Shown: positions 52,731 to 62,053, counted from the first letter of the stretch. The stretch is 64,000 nucleotides of DNA from Planctomycetota bacterium (GCA_029245865.1 JAQWOM010000002.1:1-64000); one strand, 5' to 3'. Numbers and translations: made by a program. Notes: a model not told the origin generated them from the letters alone.

Positions 52731-53792
52731 ATGCCGTTTCTTTTCACACTTCCTTCCGTGTCAGCAGTCGTGCGCTCTCCGATTCGCGTGCTCTTCGCGA
52801 CCGCCTTCATCTGCCCCCTCCTCGGCGCCACCGTGCAAGAAGTCCTCGAGGGGTCTGTCCCAGGAGATGTCGAGGTTGTCGAAGTCGGTGCCCCCGCGAA
52901 TCGAATCATGGCCACCGTTTCCGGCGAGCCCATCACGAGTTCCGACGTAAACTACTCGCTGTGGGTTCTGGCCCAGGGAGGTGCTGCAGATCCAGAACTT
53001 GAAGCCACCATCCTTCGTCGCATGGCGGAAGAGATCTTGCTTGCACAGGAAGCCACCCGGCTGGGCTTGGACCTCTCTCCCTCACAGGTTGATGATCGCT
53101 GGCAATCCTGGTTCGGCTTCAAACCGAACTATGAAGAAAGCGCTCTGACCTCCGGCACCACCGTGGCGCGCCAGCGAGCACTGGCCAAGCGCACCGTCCT
53201 GGCCGAACTGTACGTCTACAATCGGGTCGGACTGATGAACATGCCCGGCGCGCGCATTGAAGTCGACCTGGCTCTCAAGCACATGGTCGACGTCACACCG
53301 CAGCAGCTCCGCGAGTATTTCCTCGAGTTTGAGGATCAACTGGACCAGCCGGCCTCGGTGTCGTTCAGCGCCTACCCGACGGCTGATCTGGAAACCGCCG
53401 AATCGGTGGGTGCCGCTCTTCGCAGAAATCTCGCCCCAGCAGGCATCCAACCCATCCGACAGCAAATCCCGATCGACGCCGTCTCGGACGTCTTCGCCTA
53501 TGAGCCCGAGTTGGCCTCTTTTGTGCGCGAAGGCCTGGACGGGTCCATCAGCGCCCCGACCCTCGTCCAGAGCGAGGGCGGCCCCGCCTTCCTCGTCGTC
53601 CAGATCACGGGCCACACCGAGGCCCTCCCAGCGGTCTTTGGCGACGTGCAGGACGTGCTCCGGAACCGGATCCAGTCCAATCTGCTGGTTCAGGCCAAGC
53701 GGGAAATCCTGCTCAAACTTTCGCGCCAGGCCGTCTACTACCCGGCAAATCTCTTTTCTGAGCCAATCCCGGCCCTTCCAGAGGAAGGCTGA
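52731..53792 (+). CDS. SurA/PpiC-like periplasmic foldase
   Basis: This predicts a 353-residue exported protein. An N-terminal signal/anchor (about 14-33, VRSPIRVLFATAFICPLLGA) is followed by a SurA-N-like helical domain (IMATVSGEPITSSDVNYSL, EEILLAQEATRLGLDLS). The C-terminal part resembles a rotamase/parvulin domain in position, but the usual active-site motifs are not clear, so isomerase activity is uncertain. It probably assists folding of exported proteins. A GTG at 52704 that overlaps the mfd stop is an alternative start. It is the third gene of the dGTPase/RNase III-mfd transcription unit. Confidence 0.75.
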   Translation: MPFLFTLPSVSAVVRSPIRVLFATAFICPLLGATVQEVLEGSVPGDVEVVEVGAPANRIMATVSGEPITSSDVNYSLWVLAQGGAADPELEATILRRMAEEILLAQEATRLGLDLSPSQVDDRWQSWFGFKPNYEESALTSGTTVARQRALAKRTVLAELYVYNRVGLMNMPGARIEVDLALKHMVDVTPQQLREYFLEFEDQLDQPASVSFSAYPTADLETAESVGAALRRNLAPAGIQPIRQQIPIDAVSDVFAYEPELASFVREGLDGSISAPTLVQSEGGPAFLVVQITGHTEALPAVFGDVQDVLRNRIQSNLLVQAKREILLKLSRQAVYYPANLFSEPIPALPEEG

Positions 53793-53852
53793 TCGGGATC
53801 AGCCCGTCCCCTCAATCGCACTTTCTCGGAAATCCCGGGCACAACGTGCGGT

Positions 53853-53880
53853 TGCCAGAGTGACCCAGACCGCTAGAATC
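53853..53880 (+). promoter_or_regulatory. Putative sigma-70-type promoter
   Basis: TTGCCA (53853-53858) and TAGAAT (53875-53880) are separated by 16 bases. They match TTGACA and TATAAT at five of six positions each. The element lies 61 bases upstream of the GTG start at 53942, in the gap after the foldase gene. Confidence 0.45.
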
Positions 53881-53941
53881 GACTGCTTCCTCATGCCCGG
53901 GCCGGTTTCGGTCCAGGCGGCACCCTGGCGGAGACGCCCCC

Positions 53942-55495
53942 GTGGCCGACCAGAAGTATCCGGATCTCGTCTACCAGAAACACCACGGTGTGGGCCTGGA
54001 CTCAGAACACTCCTTCGAGGATGCCCTCAGGGAACTCGTTCGCAACTCCCCATACCTTGGCATCTCCTTGCTGCTGCACCTCGCCGTGCTGCTGATCATG
54101 TTCAACATGACGACACCCGTGCTCGTGGACGACGCAGCCAAGAAGATCGTGGCCACGCCTGAAGAACCTCCGGAAGCGATCCCACCGGAGCCTCCTGAAG
54201 AGGAGCCAGAACCCGAAGAGATCGAGGAAGTCATTGAAGAGCCTGTCGTGACCGAGGTGGTCACAGACGTCGAAGAAATCGTCGACAACGTCACAGACGA
54301 TCTACCGTTCGACAACACGGGTCAGAACGATGTCATCGGTGTCGGCGCTGGTGCTGGAGGCGGCTTTGGTCGCAACGGCAAAGCGGGCACGCGCGGCAAG
54401 CGGGCTGGCAAACCCTATGTCGCGGCGGTGGAAGATGCGCTCATCTGGCTGAAGAATCACCAGAACCCTGACGGCTACTGGGCCGCCAATGAGTTCGACC
54501 TCGAGTGCGGCAAGCTCGGTGACGATGGCCCATGCACTGGTCTGGGCTTCACCCGCCACGATGTGGGAGTCACAGGCCTTGCTCTGCTGGCATTCCTCGG
54601 TGCCGACAACACCGACACACGTGGCAAGCACAAGGATGTTGTCAAAGAAGGCATGCGATACCTGCTGAGCACGCAGGACAAATCTACGGGCAACTTCGCT
54701 GACCCGATGCACAGCGAGCACACCTACGACCACATGCTCGCAACCCTCGCCGTGGTGGAAGCGCACGCGCTCACCGGCAAGCTCAAGTACAAGAGGTCTG
54801 CCGAGAAAGGCTTGGCCTACATGTACTCCCTGCGCAACCCAGGCGCCGCCTGGCGTTACGCAGATTTCAGCTCACCGGAAATGATCGCTTACCCCAACGA
54901 CGTCTCCGCCACAGGCTGGGCGATCATGGCCATGACCATGGCCAAAGACTACGACCTCAAAGTCGACGACACCGCGCTCGCGGATGCCTACGACTTCGTC
55001 GATGAGATGACGGACAGCAACGGGCGGACGGGGTACTTCGATCAAGGAGGCGGCAGTTCACGTCTTCCCGGTCTCGACGTCACCTTCCCGGCCACGGACA
55101 CCGAGGCGATGACTGCCGTCGGAGTTCTTTGCCGCATCTTCGCGGACCCCGGCTTCGAGAAAGCGGGTAATGAAGCGATGGTCAAGAAGGGCGTCAAGTT
55201 GATGCTCGACACCCCCATCTTGTGGAACGACAGCAACCCTGGACGCATTGACTTCTACTACTGGTACTACGCCACGTATGCGATGTACCAGGTAGGCGGA
55301 CGCGACTGGAGCACCTGGCAGGACGGCATCAAGATGATTGCCGCCCAGCAGATTCAAGAAGGCGAGATGAAGGGCTCCTGGGATCCACAGGTCGATCCAT
55401 GGGGGCCTGCCGGTGGGCGCGTGTATTCCACGGCCATCCTCGCGCTCTTGATGGAAGTGTTCTACCGCTACGACACGGTCATGGGATCGCACTGA
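53942..55495 (+). CDS. TonB-like N terminus with prenyltransferase/squalene-oxidase repeats
   Basis: This predicts a 517-residue protein. A single membrane helix at about 37-56 (GISLLLHLAVLLIMFNM) is followed by a Pro/Glu-rich stretch (about 69-115: EEPPEAIPPEPPEEEPEPEE). A Gly-rich linker comes next. From about residue 160 an alpha/alpha toroid of prenyltransferase/squalene-oxidase type repeats runs to the end (ALIWLKNHQNPDGYW, GVTGLALLAFLGADN, ATGWAIMAMTMAKD). The anchor plus Pro/Glu linker resembles TonB architecture, with the toroid outside the cytoplasm. An enzymatic role is not implied by such repeats. GTG start at 53942, with a candidate promoter just upstream. Confidence 0.82.
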   Translation: MADQKYPDLVYQKHHGVGLDSEHSFEDALRELVRNSPYLGISLLLHLAVLLIMFNMTTPVLVDDAAKKIVATPEEPPEAIPPEPPEEEPEPEEIEEVIEEPVVTEVVTDVEEIVDNVTDDLPFDNTGQNDVIGVGAGAGGGFGRNGKAGTRGKRAGKPYVAAVEDALIWLKNHQNPDGYWAANEFDLECGKLGDDGPCTGLGFTRHDVGVTGLALLAFLGADNTDTRGKHKDVVKEGMRYLLSTQDKSTGNFADPMHSEHTYDHMLATLAVVEAHALTGKLKYKRSAEKGLAYMYSLRNPGAAWRYADFSSPEMIAYPNDVSATGWAIMAMTMAKDYDLKVDDTALADAYDFVDEMTDSNGRTGYFDQGGGSSRLPGLDVTFPATDTEAMTAVGVLCRIFADPGFEKAGNEAMVKKGVKLMLDTPILWNDSNPGRIDFYYWYYATYAMYQVGGRDWSTWQDGIKMIAAQQIQEGEMKGSWDPQVDPWGPAGGRVYSTAILALLMEVFYRYDTVMGSH

Positions 55496-55536
55496 CCTGA
55501 CACTGTGACGGCAGCGTCGTGATGCCTGGGCCTGAG

Positions 55537-56136
55537 TTACGCCGGGCTCTGGGGCAAAGGCAGCAAACCGGCTTCCCTCAGGAAGCCTGCCAGGATGACT
55601 CCGCCCTGCTCGGTCAGAATCGACTCGGGGTGAAACTGCACCCCGAAACGCGGGAGTTCCTTGTGCCTGACGCCCATCACCTGCCCCTCCTCCGTCCAGG
55701 CCGTTAAACGCAGGCAGTCGGGCAAGCCACTGGCCGAAGCCCTCAGGGAGTGATAGCGGCCTGCCTGGAAGGGATTGGGCAACCCTTCAAAAGAGGGGTC
55801 GTCATGAAAGACAGGAGAAGCTTTTCCGTGAGCCGGTAGGGGATCCCGCTCGAGCGCACCGCCATAACTTTCAATGAGGGCCTGGTGCCCGAGACAAACG
55901 CCCAGCAACGGCATCGCGCTCGGCATTTGATCCAGGAGATCGGGGCAGATCCCCGACGCACGTGGGTGCCCAGGACCAGGGCTCAGGACAATGCCGTCGG
56001 GAGCGTTGTCGAGGACCTGATCGACAGTCAACGCATCGTTGCGCTCGACCTGGACATCAACTCCCAGGACAGCCAGCGCTTGGTACAGATTCCAGGTGAA
56101 GGAATCGTATTTGTCGACCAGGAGAAGCCGAGCCAA
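55537..56136 (-). CDS. Glutamine amidotransferase (anthranilate/aminodeoxychorismate synthase component II)
   Basis: This predicts a 199-residue class I amidotransferase. LLLVDKYDSFTWNL opens the protein. The triad is Cys81 in LGVCLGHQ, His169 and Glu171 in VQFHPES, and SPGPGHP is the oxyanion-side loop. It would supply ammonia to TrpE or PabB. Neither partner is in this window, so TrpG and PabA cannot be told apart. A TTG at 56136 is chosen because it sits right before the first strand with AGGGG upstream. A GTG at 56160 is the alternative. The gene follows rpsT on the same strand. Confidence 0.87.
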   Translation of the reverse strand: MARLLLVDKYDSFTWNLYQALAVLGVDVQVERNDALTVDQVLDNAPDGIVLSPGPGHPRASGICPDLLDQMPSAMPLLGVCLGHQALIESYGGALERDPLPAHGKASPVFHDDPSFEGLPNPFQAGRYHSLRASASGLPDCLRLTAWTEEGQVMGVRHKELPRFGVQFHPESILTEQGGVILAGFLREAGLLPLPQSPA

Positions 56137-56173
56137 TCCTGCGGCCCCTGCTCCCGGCACGGCCTCGATGGCC

Positions 56174-56443
56174 TTAGGCGCTCTTGCCGGCAGCCGCCTG
56201 ACGTGCCACGAGAGCCTTGCGCCGCGCAGCGGTGTTCGCGTGCAGCACATTCGTCTTCGCGGCCTTGTCGATCCGCTTGTAGGCAAGATTCACGGCAGCC
56301 TGCAAAGCCTGCGCATCACCACCCTCGGCGACCTCGCGGACGCGACGCATGGCGGTTCTCACGGCAGAAGACTTTGTCCGGTTGAGCAGACGCTTCTTTG
56401 CGTCCTGGCGCACACGCTTCTGGGCAGACTTGTTGTTTGGCAT
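56174..56443 (-). CDS. rpsT: 30S ribosomal protein S20
   Basis: This predicts 89 residues, Lys/Arg/Ala-rich. MPNNKSAQKRVRQDAKKR at the N terminus and KSSAVRTAMRRV, NLAYKRIDKAAKTNVLHANT are family-defining. It binds 16S rRNA early in 30S assembly. It is the usual length. The gene is preceded on its strand by the TPR-protein gene and followed by the amidotransferase gene. Confidence 0.97.
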   Translation of the reverse strand: MPNNKSAQKRVRQDAKKRLLNRTKSSAVRTAMRRVREVAEGGDAQALQAAVNLAYKRIDKAAKTNVLHANTAARRKALVARQAAAGKSA

Positions 56444-56506
56444 CGGAATATTCCGGGGCGATCCGCCGCCGGGCCCTGTGGAAATCGATTCGGCTCGTTT
56501 GTCTGG

Positions 56507-57841
56507 TCAGGTCCTGAACTCGTCGATCTTCGAGGCCACATCCTTGTAGTGGATGTCGATCTCGTAGACTTCCATGAAACGCGCGAGGGCTTGTGAAGTG
56601 TCTCCCATACGCTCACAGACGAGCCCCAGACTGTAGCAGATCTCCTTACCTCGGTCGCCACCCTGAGGCCCTCCCACGAGGTCCAAGGCTTGCTCAAACT
56701 GGCGTCTGGCCAGGGGAAGCAAGCCCTTTCGAGTGAAACAGGCGCCCAATCCCTGCCGGGCTTCGACCTCGTAGCGGGGGTCCGTCGCCACAGATTGAAA
56801 GTGCTCGATGGCTTGCTCGGTGTCTCCAGACCGGTAGCAAGAGCGCGCCAGCTTCGCCTGAAGCCCCAGATCGCCAGGCTTGCGGGCCAAGCGTCGGCTC
56901 AGTTCCTGGCATTCGGCCTCTCGAAAGGCCCGTTGAGCAGCCTTGGACGCGGCCTCGTCCTGGCCGGCGCTTTTCACGGCCTTGCGTAGATGCCCGAGCG
57001 CCACATCCCCGGCCAGGTCGAGCAGGCTGTCCTCCTCGGAATGGTGCTCCAGGCCCGTCCGGATCGTCCTCTCTGCTCCTTCTAGATCGGCCCCTCGAAG
57101 CTGAGTTCGAGCCAACTGTCGGCACAGGTCGACGTCTTGTGGCGCTTGCTCAAAAGCTTTGCGCAAGCTCTCGATGTCTTCCTTGAGCTGATCCTCCGTG
57201 CGATGGATGCGGCGCCCCACCTCCACCTTACGCATGGCTTCGGGATGACGGGCAAGCTCACGAGAAGAGGTCGCCGATTCAAATCGCGTGGACGCCAACG
57301 TCCCCTCGGCCGCCAGGTGCTTACGCAGCTTTTCTAGCTCGGGGTCGTTTTCACCAAGAGCGTGCGCACGGTCCAGGTAGGCAATCGCTTCCTGAACCCG
57401 TCGCAATGTGTAAAGCAGCTTGCCCGCCGACTTGAGCGCATGGAAATCATTCGCGTCCAGCGCAAGGCGATGCTCCCACGTGGCCAGCGCCTCTTCTGGA
57501 CGATCGAGTTGCTCCAGAGCCTCTGCCAATCGAGCTGCAAGCTGGGCATCACCAGGATTCTTCTCGAGCCCTGCCTCACAGGTCTTCAGGAGAGCCGCCG
57601 CCTGCTGGGCTCCAGCCAACCCCGCTGCAGCCGCTCGCAAAGACTTGGCAGCCGCCCGATCGAGGAAGGACGCCCCCCCCTTGAGCTCCACCCTTCGCCG
57701 ATACGCCGCCAGCAAGCCAGCCCGAGCGCCTCCGTGCCCGGGCGAAGCAACCAGCACCTGTTTGTACAGCGCGATCGCCTGCGCCGGGTTGCGCTTACGA
57801 AGGGCCTGTTCGGCCTTGTCGAGAAATCGGGACAGATCCAT
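56507..57841 (-). CDS. TPR-repeat protein
   Basis: This predicts a 444-residue soluble helical protein made largely of tetratricopeptide repeats: NPAQAIALYKQVLVASPGHG, RPEEALATWEHRLALDANDF and, near the C terminus, DTEQAIEHFQSVATDPRYE. No signal peptide or catalytic domain is seen. It is likely a protein-protein interaction scaffold. A central region (about 185-240) lacks clear repeats and may be coiled coil. The ATG at 57841 is preferred over one six codons upstream, because the first TPR helix follows it directly. It is divergent from def. Confidence 0.85.
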   Translation of the reverse strand: MDLSRFLDKAEQALRKRNPAQAIALYKQVLVASPGHGGARAGLLAAYRRRVELKGGASFLDRAAAKSLRAAAAGLAGAQQAAALLKTCEAGLEKNPGDAQLAARLAEALEQLDRPEEALATWEHRLALDANDFHALKSAGKLLYTLRRVQEAIAYLDRAHALGENDPELEKLRKHLAAEGTLASTRFESATSSRELARHPEAMRKVEVGRRIHRTEDQLKEDIESLRKAFEQAPQDVDLCRQLARTQLRGADLEGAERTIRTGLEHHSEEDSLLDLAGDVALGHLRKAVKSAGQDEAASKAAQRAFREAECQELSRRLARKPGDLGLQAKLARSCYRSGDTEQAIEHFQSVATDPRYEVEARQGLGACFTRKGLLPLARRQFEQALDLVGGPQGGDRGKEICYSLGLVCERMGDTSQALARFMEVYEIDIHYKDVASKIDEFRT

Positions 57842-57909
57842 GGCGTCGAAAGGTAGCACGAGGCCCCTCCCAGGTGACGCATCAGGGTCTGTGCGCTACC
57901 CTGCGCCTC

Positions 57910-58419
57910 ATGAAACTGCGCACCTACCCCGACCCTGTCCTTCTGAAACGCTCTGAAACTGTCGAGAACTTCGACGAAGAGCTCCGAGAGAAGGTCGCTC
58001 AGATGTGGGACCTCATGTACGACAAAGGTGGGGTGGGCCTCGCAGCGGCTCAGGTCGGCTGGTCGGTGCAGCTGCTTCTCATGAACCCGAGCGGATCCCG
58101 CGAAGACCGCGACGCCGAGCGTGTCGTCGTGAATCCGAAAGTGATCAAGAGCTGGGGGAAAGAAAAATCGGAGGAAGGCTGCCTTTCTTTCCCTGACATC
58201 ACTGTAGATGTCACACGCAAAAAAGGCCTTCGCTTGGCTTGGCAAGATGAGCATGGCAAGCAGTACGAAGAAGACATCAACGACTTCCCCGCCCGTGTCA
58301 TCCAACACGAGATTGATCACCTCGAAGGTGTGCTCCTGGTTCATCGGATGAGTCCCGTGGACCGAATTCGCTATCGCCGTGAGCTCGAGGAGATGCTGGC
58401 CTCGGGGACAACCGGCTAG
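57910..58419 (+). CDS. def: Peptide deformylase
   Basis: This predicts 169 residues. The three motifs are GVGLAAAQ (41-48), EGCLS (89-93, Cys91 metal ligand) and HEIDH (133-137, the other two ligands and catalytic Glu). It removes the formyl group from nascent proteins. MKLRTYPDPVL is the normal N terminus, so the ATG at 57910 is used. ribF begins 18 bp downstream and is likely co-transcribed. Confidence 0.97.
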   Translation: MKLRTYPDPVLLKRSETVENFDEELREKVAQMWDLMYDKGGVGLAAAQVGWSVQLLLMNPSGSREDRDAERVVVNPKVIKSWGKEKSEEGCLSFPDITVDVTRKKGLRLAWQDEHGKQYEEDINDFPARVIQHEIDHLEGVLLVHRMSPVDRIRYRRELEEMLASGTTG

Positions 58420-58436
58420 ACAAAGTCGAACGCACC

Positions 58437-59387
58437 GTGCAGCGCCATCACGTCCAAACGCTCGACGAACTGGACATCGCCCTTCGTGGCAGTTCGGTCA
58501 CCATCGGCGTCTTCGACGGCTTGCACCTTGGACACCAGAGCATCTTCGACCGGCTGCTCTCCGCAGCGGAGCGGCGTCAATCCCCTTCGGTGTGCATCAC
58601 TTTCTCAGTGCACCCCAAGTCTGTACTCACGAACCGCACGCCACAGCACATCCTGTCGCTCGAACACCGTCTCGAACTCATCGAAGCACTCGGTGTCGAC
58701 GTCATCATTGTGATCGAATTCGGACCTGAGATTGCGCAAATCGAACCTGAGCGATTCGTCGAAGAGTTGCTCGTACGAAAGCTCGGCATCGCCGAATTGA
58801 TCATCGGGCACGACACAACTATCGGACACAATCGACGGGGCGACTCCAAACTTCTGGTGGAGTTAGGGCTCCGCCACGGCTTTGAAGTCGTCACCATGGG
58901 CGAAGTGATTGTCGACGGCCTGACTGTTTCCTCAACAGCTGTGCGTCGTGCCATTGCGGCTGGTGAATTGATCACTGCGCGACGCCTTCTAGGGCGTCCG
59001 GTGTCCTTGCTTGGCCAGATCGTGCACGGAGATGGGCGCGGAGCGACTCTTGGATTTCCCACCGCGAATCTAGAAGTCACGAGCGAAGCCTTCCCACCGC
59101 TCGGCGTTTATGCAGTGACGGCAAAATGCACGCTGGGCTCCCTACCAGGTGTCATGAACTACGGCATGCGCCCAACGTTTCGCCAAGCTGCAGAGCGCGC
59201 CGTCTTCGAGGTGCATCTTCTCGACCGTACAGACCTCTCGCTCTATGGAGAGCAGATGGAAGTCTCGCTCCACAAATATCTGCGACGTGAACGGCGCTTC
59301 ACTGGGCCCGACGAGCTGAAACAGCAGATTCACGAGGACATCGCCGCAGCGCGCGTGGTGCTCGATCGCATCAGCCCGGCAGGCTGA
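58437..59387 (+). CDS. ribF: Bifunctional riboflavin kinase/FAD synthetase
   Basis: This predicts 316 residues. The N-terminal FMN adenylyltransferase half has the HxGH motif HLGH (30-33) in VFDGLHLGHQ and later STAVRRAIAAGE. The C-terminal riboflavin kinase half (about 185-316) has GDGRGATLGFPTANL with the PTAN motif and GVMNYGMRPTF. It converts riboflavin to FMN and FAD. The start is a GTG at 58437. The def-ribF pair is followed by tRNA-Phe on the other strand. Confidence 0.95.
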   Translation: MQRHHVQTLDELDIALRGSSVTIGVFDGLHLGHQSIFDRLLSAAERRQSPSVCITFSVHPKSVLTNRTPQHILSLEHRLELIEALGVDVIIVIEFGPEIAQIEPERFVEELLVRKLGIAELIIGHDTTIGHNRRGDSKLLVELGLRHGFEVVTMGEVIVDGLTVSSTAVRRAIAAGELITARRLLGRPVSLLGQIVHGDGRGATLGFPTANLEVTSEAFPPLGVYAVTAKCTLGSLPGVMNYGMRPTFRQAAERAVFEVHLLDRTDLSLYGEQMEVSLHKYLRRERRFTGPDELKQQIHEDIAAARVVLDRISPAG

Positions 59388-59438
59388 TTCTCGATCTGGC
59401 TGTGTCAGGCCGGCTCGCATGCCACGCCGTACAAAGCG

Positions 59439-59514
59439 TGGTGGGCAGACCCGGAATCGAACCGGGGACACCGGCATTTTCAGTGCCGTGCTCTACCAAC
59501 TGAGCTATCTGCCC
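59439..59514 (-). tRNA. tRNA-Phe (anticodon GAA)
   Basis: Read on the minus strand, the acceptor stem GGGCAGA (59514-59508) pairs with TCTGCCC, followed by A and an encoded CCA (end at 59439). The anticodon stem CGGCA/TGCCG encloses CTGAAAA, giving anticodon GAA for phenylalanine. The D arm AGCTCAGTTGGTAGAGC and T arm GGTTCGATTCC are standard. Confidence 0.97.
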
Positions 59515-59596
59515 GCGCGTCTGCTAGGACGTGCGAGCGGGCAGTGTGGTGAAAGCCCGCGTGGCGATCAAGGCTAGAAGAGGCCTCGAGTGTCGA

Positions 59597-62053
59597 TTAG
59601 GAGTCGAGGTCCTCGATGTCGCTGTCATCGAGCGCTTCCGGCTCTTCTGCCTCGCCTTTCCCTGGGTCGCCAGCCTGCCGCTGAGCCTCCATGAGGCCTG
59701 ACAGCAAGTCCCCCGCACGTTGAAACTGCTGACGTGCTTCATCTCGGGCAGACTTTATGGCCTGGAGCACCTGCGCGTGGTCACTACGCGCTGCATCCAA
59801 CTTTGCCATGAGGTCTTTCAACTCGGCGCCGGCCTTGTCTCGGCGGCCCGTCAACTGCACCTCTTCCTCGGCCGTTGCTTCAACACGCTTGCGGCGCTCC
59901 TGCTCGACAACTTCGAGCCCCGCGATGCGCTGCTTGAGCGAGTGCTCAAGAGAAACCAGTTCCTTCTCGGCGACATCACGCGCCGACCGCGCCTCACGCG
60001 CCGCGATCAGATCACGCTCTGTCGCCTGGCGAGATGAAGCGAGGCTCTCTTCAACACTGGCCAGGTCGGCAGTCGCTCGATCGCGAGTTTCATTGAGCCG
60101 CGCGAGCTCTCGCTCCAGTGCAATCGCCCTGTCCTGAAGTCGGGACTCCTGGTCAACCGCCACTTTCTTTGCTTGGTCCAATTCGAGACGAATCTCGCTC
60201 AGTCTTGATTCGTGCGCATCTCGCTTCACTTCGAAACGACGCGTGCGAGTTTCAGTGCTTTGAACCAACTCATCGTGAACCCCGCGTGCGCGCTTGACAG
60301 CGGCTGTCAGCGCTTCCAGTTGCGTTTCCGTGGCAACCAGATCCGTGCGGCGATCTTCAAGATGAGATTCTTCCCGAGCGAGCTCTGCGCGACGATCAGT
60401 CAGCAAGACTTCCGATTCTTTGACGCCCGTGAGCGAGAGTGCGTGGCGCCCCTCTAGCTGAACCACAGCTTCTTGCAGTCGGGCATAGCTGGATTGCGTT
60501 CCGACATGCGTCGATTGAAGCGCCTTTTCTTTCTCTGCAAGAGACTCGAGTCGCAGTTCAAATTCTGCATTTTCTCGAACAAGTCGGTCGTTGTCTTGCT
60601 GCGCCTTGCCGAGAATCTTGCGGCGCTCTTCCTGAGTTTCTCGAAGTGCGGTTTCGGCGGACTGCACATCAGCCCGTGCGTTCGAAACCCGGGCCTGCAA
60701 TTCTCCCAGAGCTTCCTCGGACTTCTGGGCCTGGGCTCTCTGCGCTGCAAGAGCGCGCTCGGATTCCGAGCGCTGCTTGTCGACCTTTTCGATGTCTGCT
60801 CGGCCAGCCCTGAGCTGGGAGTCAACTTCCGAGCGACGTGACTCATCATCTTGGACTCGTTGCACCAAAGCATCGGCTAACTGCTCGAGCTCAGACGCCG
60901 ATTGAGCGACGCGCGCCTCGCCAGCAACGATCTCAGTGCCCAGTTCGGCAAGTCGCTGCTGGCGCTCGACAACCTGCCGCTCGACCTCCTGCAACTTGGC
61001 ACGCCGCCCCTCACAAGCCCCATCAAGCTCCTGAAGCTTGCGCGAGCTGCTCTCGCGACGCGCTTCGACTGCGCGCGCTGCCTCTTCGAGATTTGCGATC
61101 TTTGCGTCCAGACCGAGCGACTTCGACTCCAAGTCATCGGACTTGCCATCCCACTCGACAAGTCGCGCTTCCGCCTGGTCCGCCTTGATGCGCGCAGCAT
61201 CCGCGCGCTGCTGCTGCTCGGCTTGCTCTAGCCGCGCGGCTTCAACAGCTTCCCTTGTTTCATCGAGCTCTTTGGCCTTCTCGGCCAACTCGGCGTCACG
61301 CGCACGGAGTTCTTCAAGAACTCCGTCGATTTGCCCCTGCGTCTTTCCGTAACGAGGAACGTCCGCTCGAGCGGCATCCTCTCCGACTCCGGCCACAACT
61401 TGCGGCAACCGGTGCCCCGGACCACCGGAATCCACGGGTGACGAATCGCCATCTCCCTCGGATCGCTGAGAATCCAGCGACGTCTTCAGGCGATCCTCCA
61501 CCTCTGAGAGGCGCTGAGCGGCTTGTGACCCCAAACCAGAGCCCTCGTTGGCATCCACATCTTGTGCGGATTCCGGCGCTTCCAGGCCCTCGACCTTGCG
61601 GTAACCGGAACGGCGTGGACCGGCTGCTTGATCAGCACGTCCGTTCTTCTTGCCGGCCTTGCCCGACTTCGCCTTCCGCAAGCCCGGCTTGCTTGCGCTG
61701 TTCTCGGCACCCTGAGACGGCGAGGCCGTCGTCGCGCCGACCGAAGTGGATCCGCCATCAGTTCCACCCACAGTCGGCGCGACGGCGCTGCCTGCCGCAT
61801 CATTCTTTTCGAGTCTGGCCAATGAGTCAACCGTCGCGAGCGCCGGCTGCTTCGCAAGTTCCTCAACCGAGTCCATGTCAGTCGCTGCAGACTCCGTGGG
61901 CTGGGACTCTGCAGGCGTGGCCTCAGCCTGGCCCTTGAACTGGATCACAAAAGATCCACCGCAAGCCCGACAACGAGCGCGGCGACCTCGAAACGCCTCC
62001 GCAACCTTGAAGGTCCGTTCGCAATGTGTGCAAGCGGTGACGCTTGTGGCCAT
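59597..62053 (-). CDS. Zinc-ribbon protein with very long coiled coil
   Basis: This predicts 818 residues. The N terminus holds a small zinc ribbon with Cys8/Cys11 (CTHC) and Cys28/Cys31 (CRAC). About 170 residues of low-complexity Ala/Thr/Gly/Lys-rich linker follow. From about residue 180 to 790 lies an almost unbroken charged coiled coil (for example EELRARDAELAEKAKELDET, LERELARLNETRDRATADL). The acidic tail ends in DSDIEDLDS. No ATPase heads are present, so it is not an SMC protein. A structural or cytoskeletal role is guesswork. It lies next to tRNA-Phe, convergent with ribF. Confidence 0.8.
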   Translation of the reverse strand: MATSVTACTHCERTFKVAEAFRGRRARCRACGGSFVIQFKGQAEATPAESQPTESAATDMDSVEELAKQPALATVDSLARLEKNDAAGSAVAPTVGGTDGGSTSVGATTASPSQGAENSASKPGLRKAKSGKAGKKNGRADQAAGPRRSGYRKVEGLEAPESAQDVDANEGSGLGSQAAQRLSEVEDRLKTSLDSQRSEGDGDSSPVDSGGPGHRLPQVVAGVGEDAARADVPRYGKTQGQIDGVLEELRARDAELAEKAKELDETREAVEAARLEQAEQQQRADAARIKADQAEARLVEWDGKSDDLESKSLGLDAKIANLEEAARAVEARRESSSRKLQELDGACEGRRAKLQEVERQVVERQQRLAELGTEIVAGEARVAQSASELEQLADALVQRVQDDESRRSEVDSQLRAGRADIEKVDKQRSESERALAAQRAQAQKSEEALGELQARVSNARADVQSAETALRETQEERRKILGKAQQDNDRLVRENAEFELRLESLAEKEKALQSTHVGTQSSYARLQEAVVQLEGRHALSLTGVKESEVLLTDRRAELAREESHLEDRRTDLVATETQLEALTAAVKRARGVHDELVQSTETRTRRFEVKRDAHESRLSEIRLELDQAKKVAVDQESRLQDRAIALERELARLNETRDRATADLASVEESLASSRQATERDLIAAREARSARDVAEKELVSLEHSLKQRIAGLEVVEQERRKRVEATAEEEVQLTGRRDKAGAELKDLMAKLDAARSDHAQVLQAIKSARDEARQQFQRAGDLLSGLMEAQRQAGDPGKGEAEEPEALDDSDIEDLDS

